Below are positions 40,828 through 46,238 of a stretch of DNA of 46,238 bases, piece after piece (the first letter of the stretch is position 1; each line of letters begins with the position of its first letter). The stretch comes from Candidatus Aminicenantes bacterium UBA647 (lineage in GTDB: Bacteria; Acidobacteriota; Aminicenantia; UBA2199). The notes under the pieces are model-generated. The model had not been told where the DNA came from and did no database searches. It saw nothing but the letters and a program-made list of their open reading frames with translations. The stretch spans positions 1 to 46,238 of the forward strand of contig DBOL01000106.1 of NCBI GenBank assembly GCA_002299555.1. The letters run 5' to 3'. A program made the position numbers and the translations under genes.

Positions 40828-41328
40828 TTAAAATGTATTCGGGAATAATTCCCTTAAAACTTTTAACGACTCAGGATATAGTTCGTCAATTGACACCCAT
40901 TCCCATCGGGCATCTATAACTTCCCATTTATCTCTTTTTCTAACCATCTTTATATTAAAGCGGTAGGTCTCACCATATGATCTGACAATTTTTGATAACA
41001 TTTTCCCTATGCCGCTTGAAAAATTGACTTCCATAACAACCTCAGCATTTTCATTATCTTTCTTTACGGTTTTTATATTAAGAATGTTCACAGAGATACC
41101 ACGGAACCGGTTCAGGTAGATCTCCACTTTTTCTCTGATATCAGTTTTTGTCCTTTCCCCGTTATCATAATAATCTTCAGAAACTATTTTCATAAACTTA
41201 TTAATATCTTTTTCGAAAACAGCATCTACAGCAATATAAATTGCAACTTCGACGTCAGACCTTTTATCGGATGAACCACACCCGGCAAGGAAGAACAATA
41301 AAGTTAAAATGATAACAGTCCGATTCAT
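40828..41328 (-). CDS. Lipoprotein with NTF2-like domain
   Basis: Signal peptide ending LFFLAGC (Cys about residue 17). The 150-residue mature part reads like a SnoaL/NTF2-like fold: a helix VAIYIAVDAVFEKDINKFMKIVSEDYY, then beta strands (VNILNIKTVKK, AEVVMEVNFS, YRFNIKMVRKRDKWEVIDARW). Such domains bind small ligands or act as scaffolds. It precedes the aldo/keto reductase by 27 bases on the same strand and may be co-transcribed. Confidence 0.65.
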   Translation of the reverse strand: MNRTVIILTLLFFLAGCGSSDKRSDVEVAIYIAVDAVFEKDINKFMKIVSEDYYDNGERTKTDIREKVEIYLNRFRGISVNILNIKTVKKDNENAEVVMEVNFSSGIGKMLSKIVRSYGETYRFNIKMVRKRDKWEVIDARWEWVSIDELYPESLKVLRELFPNTF

Positions 41329-41458
41329 TGATGATAATAATGAAATAACCCGGTCTGAAAGTCAACCCGGATCCCCTTTGATTACGAAATATGGATCCTT
41401 TGTCTTGGCCATCACTGAATAGTCTTGTTATATCAGTAAGAATGCTAATAATAATATG

Positions 41459-43534
41459 TTATTTCTTTATCAGCTCTATTACACCATTTTCCTCAAGACC
41501 GTAGAAAAATTCAGCAGATTTCTCCGGCATAGGGCCGCCGAATTCAGCAAGAACCGCATGTGCTATTTCCAGCATGGTTTTCTCTCCGTCAATATAATTA
41601 GCCAGCTCCCAAGCCGCATGATAATACTTATTAACATCATGTGATTCAGGAAGCCCGGATTTCATCTTTACAGCCATCTGAGCAATCATTCCTTTTGCTT
41701 TTTTTACCGGGATCAGTCTGCTCATCTCTTTCTCTTTCGGGGTTAACACCAGCTGGATGGATTTAACATCATACTGTCTGCATAATAATTTATACATTCC
41801 GTTGAGTGACCTTAATGAAGCTTTCATTTCAAAATTAAAATTGGCTGCCTGATTTTTTATACTGCTGATCGCATTTTTGTTTTCCTCAGCAATTATTTTA
41901 ATAGTATTTAAATTCGCAATTTCATATTTGTATGACTGTTCAATTGTTATTGCAGCTTTTTTGTATGCCGTATAAAGGTCAGCAGCCTTGGCAATCTGCA
42001 TCAATTTTATGGAATGCTCGAACTTGTCTGCTATTCTTCTGCGGCCTTTCCCGGCTGACAGGGCTGCAAAAGTGATGGCATCTTCCGGATCTGCACTTGT
42101 GGCCGCTATGACTGAAGCCGTGGCAATGAAGGCAACACGCTTCAACTGAGTGGGGTCAGATTTATCGGGAGTATCCATATTGCTATGATAAAAATCATCA
42201 GGCCAGCAGAGAAAAAAGAGCATCGGAATTTTCACATTGCCGTTACTGAATTCCACATGGTCACTGTTAGAATCAAAACCATACATCTTTAACAGGAAGG
42301 GAAGCTGACTGCCTAAAGGACTTGTTATCTGAAGAGCAAGCCTTCCATAATAATCAGTTGAATCATCATTGTTCATTTCACGGGTAAGCTCTGCAAAATC
42401 CTGGACTACATCATTAAAAAAGCTGGGTATTGCCCATGCCGACCTTGAGACATAAAAAATTGATCTGGTCCTGACCATATTTTCACCTACCTGATCTATA
42501 TTGATGCCTGCAAATATCTGTCCCATCTTTTCGGGATGTTTTTTTATATATGCTCTTGATCCGGTCATTTCGGGAGGCCACAAAAACCGGATACTCCTTC
42601 TGGGCTGTTTTATTACACCCTCTTTTATAAGCTTCAGGATCACTCTTCCCGTCTCGAGAGTACACGCTACACCGCTGTAATTGTCATTTGCCCCCTGTTT
42701 CGCAACGCCTTCATACAGATGGGCAATCAGCAGCAATTCCTGAGCCTCCCTGTCTGTTCCGGGAATAAGGGCTGTTACAACTTCATGTTTATGGGGATAA
42801 TATTTCGTTTTCACATCAGCAAAAACTGTGACTTTTATACCTTTCTTCAGCCTGGTTATTAACTCCCTACCTTTGGAGTAACTGATCTGAAACCCGAAAC
42901 CCCTCGGTTTTTTTTTGTCAGGTTTAACACTGCTCCAGACAAGCATATGAGGATATTTGTGAGGATATCTGACTTCATACGAAACTACACCTGCTGCGCC
43001 GTTATTTTTTACCGCAGCATTGAAGATTGAACTTATATTACCTTCTGAAATTACTATCTTACCTTTTACTTTGAACTTTTTATAACTTTTTTTATCAGTA
43101 CCGTTTGGTACATATACAAGATCTGTCTTTACATTCCCGCTTATTGAGCCCCTGGCCAGTGAAGCTGCAACCCGGTCATGATCCGCAATTATTTCTTTGA
43201 GGGGACCGAAAACCGTTAATCTGGCTTTCACTGCATCCCATTGCGGAGGGGCATCAAATTTCTCAACATGAACATCCGAAAAACCATATTGCTTGAGGAT
43301 ATTCAACATGAAATCTGTTTCGCGGTAATTATTCAGATATTCACTCTCAGGCCTGTTCATCTCGAATGGTCCCAGCTGCATTATATTTTTGAGCTGCAAT
43401 ACACCTGAGACTTCTGCAATGATCTCCCGGATCAGGTTCTCTTTTAATAAAATTGTCTTCTGGGCAAAAACTGTTCCAGAAAATAATAAAATAATTAAAA
43501 TTGATAACAATATGATCTTTTTAAAGGAAAACAT
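41459..43534 (-). CDS. M28-type aminopeptidase-like protein with C-terminal winged-helix-like domain
   Basis: A secreted 691-residue protein: signal peptide (LLSILIILLFSGTVFA), an N-terminal PA-like domain (IVISEGNISSIFNAAVKNNGAAGVVSYEV), then a zinc peptidase core. Likely ligands are His in IAHLYEG, Asp in GANDNYSGV, Glu in WPPEMTGS, Asp in NIDQVGEN and His in YHSNMDTPDK, a pattern close to DUF4910/M28-type enzymes where the usual HxD is altered (Y and E follow the His). The last ~90 residues (YIDGEKTMLEIAHAVLAEF then LEENGVI) resemble a PqqD-like or winged-helix module. GGAG precedes the ATG. Confidence 0.8.
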   Translation of the reverse strand: MFSFKKIILLSILIILLFSGTVFAQKTILLKENLIREIIAEVSGVLQLKNIMQLGPFEMNRPESEYLNNYRETDFMLNILKQYGFSDVHVEKFDAPPQWDAVKARLTVFGPLKEIIADHDRVAASLARGSISGNVKTDLVYVPNGTDKKSYKKFKVKGKIVISEGNISSIFNAAVKNNGAAGVVSYEVRYPHKYPHMLVWSSVKPDKKKPRGFGFQISYSKGRELITRLKKGIKVTVFADVKTKYYPHKHEVVTALIPGTDREAQELLLIAHLYEGVAKQGANDNYSGVACTLETGRVILKLIKEGVIKQPRRSIRFLWPPEMTGSRAYIKKHPEKMGQIFAGINIDQVGENMVRTRSIFYVSRSAWAIPSFFNDVVQDFAELTREMNNDDSTDYYGRLALQITSPLGSQLPFLLKMYGFDSNSDHVEFSNGNVKIPMLFFLCWPDDFYHSNMDTPDKSDPTQLKRVAFIATASVIAATSADPEDAITFAALSAGKGRRRIADKFEHSIKLMQIAKAADLYTAYKKAAITIEQSYKYEIANLNTIKIIAEENKNAISSIKNQAANFNFEMKASLRSLNGMYKLLCRQYDVKSIQLVLTPKEKEMSRLIPVKKAKGMIAQMAVKMKSGLPESHDVNKYYHAAWELANYIDGEKTMLEIAHAVLAEFGGPMPEKSAEFFYGLEENGVIELIKK

Positions 43535-43767
43535 ATGGCATCTCCATTACTATAATTTTGATTGTCAGTTTGTAACTCCGTTAAGATGTTAATGAAGCCT
43601 GTTGTCATAGTCAAACGAACTGCGGATCTATTGCGATAAATTCATTTATTGATTAACATATGATTCCTATATCTATATTAATTATATAATGAGCTGCAGC
43701 TTCTATCAGACGAGATCGAAATTGAACTTGAAAAAACACAAAAACAAGGAGATTTAAACTCGGGAAA

Positions 43768-45108
43768 ATGAATTCAAAAATAAAAACTGAAGACACACAA
43801 CACCACCCCAAACGTATGCTGAGCAGCGGGTTCACATTGGCTGTCACCGTCGGTGGTATTATCGGCCTGGGAATATTACGTACTCCGGGGGAAGTTGCAA
43901 TGGTTATTCAGGATCCTCTGATATTTGTTCTTCTATGGGTAGTGGGAGGCCTTTTTATTTTATTGAGCACTTTAGTGGCAGCGGAACTTGTGGGAATGAC
44001 ATCTCGATCAGGGGGAACCTATGTCTTAATGAGACGTGCCTACGGACCGTTCCCCGGTTTTGTCATGGGCTGGGCTGACTGGCTAAGTTTTGCAGGTGAT
44101 ATCGCATTGAAGGCAGTGGTTGTCACTGAATTTGCCACCATCTTGATCCCTGCAACAGCTCAATGGCAAACACCACTGGCGATTATTGTGTCTACGTTGT
44201 TCGCCGCCCTGCAATTACGGAGCATTGCTCTGGGTGCAAAAATCCAGGAGATCGCTGCTGCAATCATGGCATTGATCGTGCTTGGTTTCGCGCTGGCACT
44301 ATTATTCGGCGGGACGGTGGAGAGCAGTACCTCGGTATCCGTTCCCCTTACAACAAAGGGAATTGGTACCTGGAGCCTAGTGATCGCATCCGTCATTTAT
44401 ACCTACGACGGCTGGATCTTCGCCACCTATTTCACCGGAGAGATCAAAGGCGGAAGTGGAGCTGTAGCGCGTGCCTGTATCAAGGGGGTAGTTATCGTAA
44501 TTCTACTCTATATATTTTTAGTTGCAGCATTAGCCTGGAAGGTGCCGCTTTCCAGCCTGGCAGGAAATGAACTGGCATTGGCCCACGCTCTTGAGATTAT
44601 AGTCTCCCCCCTGGCATCAACCGTTGTGCTGATTACAGCTATAATAATGTTACTGGCCCACCAGAACCTGCTGTACATGAGTACTCCCCGAATTCTCCAG
44701 GCACTGGCCGTCGACGGCCTTGCCATCAAACGTGCAGAAAAAATCTCAAAAGGTGGCAATCCGATCTTTGCAGTGCTGTTGTCCTGGGGACTATCGGTCG
44801 GCCTGATCATGATCGGCGGATTCAAATTTCTGCTCCACCTTTGCGTATTTTTTTACATGTTTTTATATGTATTGCTGATCGCGGGAATCATTATCCTCCG
44901 TTCACGCCAACCGGATGCTGACCGTCCGTACCGTGCCTGGGGGCACCCCTGGAGCACATTTATATGTCTTCTCGGTTGGATAGTTCTCGCCCTCTTCCAG
45001 GCAGTTACAGAAATCGATACAGCCATATACGCTGTGATCATGGTTGCTATATCATGGCCGGTGTACATATTGTTAATGCGTTCCGGAAAGAAAGGGAGGA
45101 GAATATGA
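43768..45108 (+). CDS. APC-family amino acid permease
   Basis: An inner-membrane amino acid/polyamine transporter of 446 residues with about twelve helices. The substrate-site signature is TVGGIIGLGILRTPGEVAMV in helix 1, and SRSGGTYVLMRRAYGPFPGFVMGWADWL follows. It is G+C-rich compared with everything to its left. AGGAG lies 18-19 bases before the ATG with none closer. The downstream gene overlaps its stop by ATGA, so the two are co-translated. It probably moves an amino acid handled by that gene. Confidence 0.88.
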   Translation: MNSKIKTEDTQHHPKRMLSSGFTLAVTVGGIIGLGILRTPGEVAMVIQDPLIFVLLWVVGGLFILLSTLVAAELVGMTSRSGGTYVLMRRAYGPFPGFVMGWADWLSFAGDIALKAVVVTEFATILIPATAQWQTPLAIIVSTLFAALQLRSIALGAKIQEIAAAIMALIVLGFALALLFGGTVESSTSVSVPLTTKGIGTWSLVIASVIYTYDGWIFATYFTGEIKGGSGAVARACIKGVVIVILLYIFLVAALAWKVPLSSLAGNELALAHALEIIVSPLASTVVLITAIIMLLAHQNLLYMSTPRILQALAVDGLAIKRAEKISKGGNPIFAVLLSWGLSVGLIMIGGFKFLLHLCVFFYMFLYVLLIAGIIILRSRQPDADRPYRAWGHPWSTFICLLGWIVLALFQAVTEIDTAIYAVIMVAISWPVYILLMRSGKKGRRI

Positions 45109-46235
45109 GTAAAATAGTAGTCCTGGGCTGCGGGGCAGTGGGAAAACACATGGCCATCGATCTGTGCAGGGATCCCGGCCTTGAGGTCATCTCTGTTGAC
45201 TTCAACAGGGAGAACCTGGAGGACCTGACCCGCGAACATCCAATACAGGTAATGGTAGAGGATCTCTCCACTAAGGAAGGGGTCACGCGAGCCGTCGAAG
45301 GCGCGGACCTCGTCATCGGATCAGTGCCCTATTCCATTGGATATACGATGCTCGAATCGGTCATTCGAGCAGGGAAAAACATCGTGGACATCTCATACTT
45401 CCCGGAGGATCCATTTGGACTGGACGACCTGGCAAAGGAAATGGGAGTCACCGCTGTGGTGGACTGCGGCGTGGTACCGGGGTTGTCCAACATCATTCTC
45501 GGCGATCATGTGCGTAAGATGAAGGTTTCCCGCTATGAGTGCTACATTGGCGGCATCCCGAAGTTAAAGAATGTACTTTTAGAGTACAAGTCGCCTTTTC
45601 CTGTCCTTGAGGTTCTGGAGGAATATGAGGCATCCGGCAGGAGGATAGAAGATGGCAAAGTGATTGTTGAACCAATGCTATCCGAAACCAGGACCATCGA
45701 TTTTGATAAGGTCGGTACTCTGGCGTGCCTCAATTCTGACGGACTCAGAACACTTATCAGTACAATGGATATCCCATATATGTTCGAGAAGACCCTGCGT
45801 TATCCCGGACACTTAGAGATGATGCGAACCTTCCGTGAGACAGGATTCCTTAACATGACCCCCATCCAGGTAAATGGGGTTTCAGTACGCCCGATAGATG
45901 TGACCGCATCACTGCTTTCTCCACACTGGCTGTACGGACCGGGTGAGGCCGACCTCACAGTTATGAGGCTGGTGATCTCCGGTGAAGAGGACGGAAAGCC
46001 GACAACCTACACCTACGACATGTACGATGAATACGATCCTGAGACAGGAACCCTCTCCATGGCCAGAACTACGGGATATACCTGTAATGCGGTCGCCCGA
46101 CTGGTGCTTGACGGAGATTATTCACAAAAGGGGATCAGTCCTCCCGAATTCGTGGGCCGTGTCGACAAGTGCCGGGAAAACGTTGAAAAATACCTTGAGG
46201 ATCGAGGAGTCTTCTGCAGGATGCAACAGTCCTGA
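45105..46235 (+). CDS. Saccharopine dehydrogenase-family oxidoreductase
   Basis: An NAD(P)-dependent reductase of 376 residues. The Rossmann motif is VLGCGAVGKHM, with DFNR at the cofactor-selecting end. A conserved core reads DLVIGSVPYSIGY, SYFPEDPF, VDCGVVPGLSN and, near the end, KTLRYPGH, the saccharopine-dehydrogenase C-terminal signature. Relatives include saccharopine, carboxynorspermidine and opine-type dehydrogenases, so lysine metabolism is possible but not shown. GGAGGAGA precedes ATG 45105, so the longer frame from 44964 is rejected. The gene is complete: it ends 3 bases before the window edge. Confidence 0.85.
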   Translation: MSKIVVLGCGAVGKHMAIDLCRDPGLEVISVDFNRENLEDLTREHPIQVMVEDLSTKEGVTRAVEGADLVIGSVPYSIGYTMLESVIRAGKNIVDISYFPEDPFGLDDLAKEMGVTAVVDCGVVPGLSNIILGDHVRKMKVSRYECYIGGIPKLKNVLLEYKSPFPVLEVLEEYEASGRRIEDGKVIVEPMLSETRTIDFDKVGTLACLNSDGLRTLISTMDIPYMFEKTLRYPGHLEMMRTFRETGFLNMTPIQVNGVSVRPIDVTASLLSPHWLYGPGEADLTVMRLVISGEEDGKPTTYTYDMYDEYDPETGTLSMARTTGYTCNAVARLVLDGDYSQKGISPPEFVGRVDKCRENVEKYLEDRGVFCRMQQS

Positions 46236-46238
46236 TCC

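Noticed and set aside
44964..45104. Longer start for the saccharopine dehydrogenase gene
   Set aside because: It would overlap the permease by 145 bases with no ribosome site; ATG 45105 follows GGAGGAGA and starts the Rossmann fold.
1..46238. tRNA, rRNA or CRISPR genes
   Set aside because: I saw no cloverleaf, rRNA core sequence or regularly spaced repeats by eye; short structured RNAs could still be missed.

Overview
The window is mostly a gene-dense, low-G+C stretch of a double-membraned (diderm) bacterium, with foreign-looking DNA at both ends. The middle part, about 3.0-43.6 kb, has bacterial ribosomal protein L19, MurB, ScpA/ScpB, a bacterial TrpS and LpxH-type lipid A hydrolase, plus many lipoproteins, outer-membrane barrels and secreted peptidases. 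The mix of a DUF5916 protein, a 6-bladed beta-propeller protein, an M28-type peptidase with a C-terminal helical module and a Tat-exported aldo/keto reductase resembles Aminicenantes-like genomes, but the phylum is a guess.

Left end, 1 to about 2.9 kb. This part looks archaeal. It has the lysine-rich tail of a probable Nop5, fibrillarin (flpA), toxin-antitoxin genes of archaeal flavour (one intact mazF pair, one decayed copy, one orphan antitoxin), and a TATA-box/operator arrangement at the antitoxin. The boundary seems to lie inside rnhB. That gene's first ~45 residues are bacterial in style and overlap rplS by 4 bp as in bacteria, but its last ~150 residues, including a PCNA-binding (PIP-like) tail, are archaeal in style. 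Either two genomes were joined in assembly or there was a real inter-domain recombination.

Middle, left to right. rplS and proS diverge from facing promoters. An envelope-flavoured run follows: zinc-ribbon/FHA protein, membrane phosphatase-like protein, PQQ-propeller lipoprotein, murB and a phosphoglycerate-mutase-superfamily enzyme. tatD and agcS diverge. A five-gene leftward operon carries M50 protease, trpS, scpA, scpB and hisC. lpxH and a HAD hydrolase form a pair. Then come a DUF5916 protein, a 6-bladed propeller protein, a barrel-like lipoprotein and an alpha/beta hydrolase. From 25.1 to 32.8 kb lies a coherent phosphate block: NarL-type two-component system, OprO/P-type porin, a divergent CYTH-like protein, a canonical CYTH protein, an SLC13 transporter, a PhoU-like (DUF47) regulator and a PiT transporter. 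The rest of the middle holds an M6 protease, an EamA transporter, small lipoproteins, a thioredoxin-like protein, a BioD/DRTGG ATPase, an aldo/keto reductase and an M28-type peptidase.

Right end, 43.7-46.2 kb. An APC amino-acid permease and a saccharopine-dehydrogenase-family gene overlap by ATGA. They are visibly richer in G+C than everything to their left, which suggests recent transfer or a second chimeric join.

Two features recur through the middle. Promoters are close to TTGAnn-N17-TAnnnT. In several genes the -10 box ends only 5-9 bases before the start codon with no Shine-Dalgarno sequence, which predicts leaderless mRNAs. No tRNA, rRNA, CRISPR array or insertion sequence was recognised.
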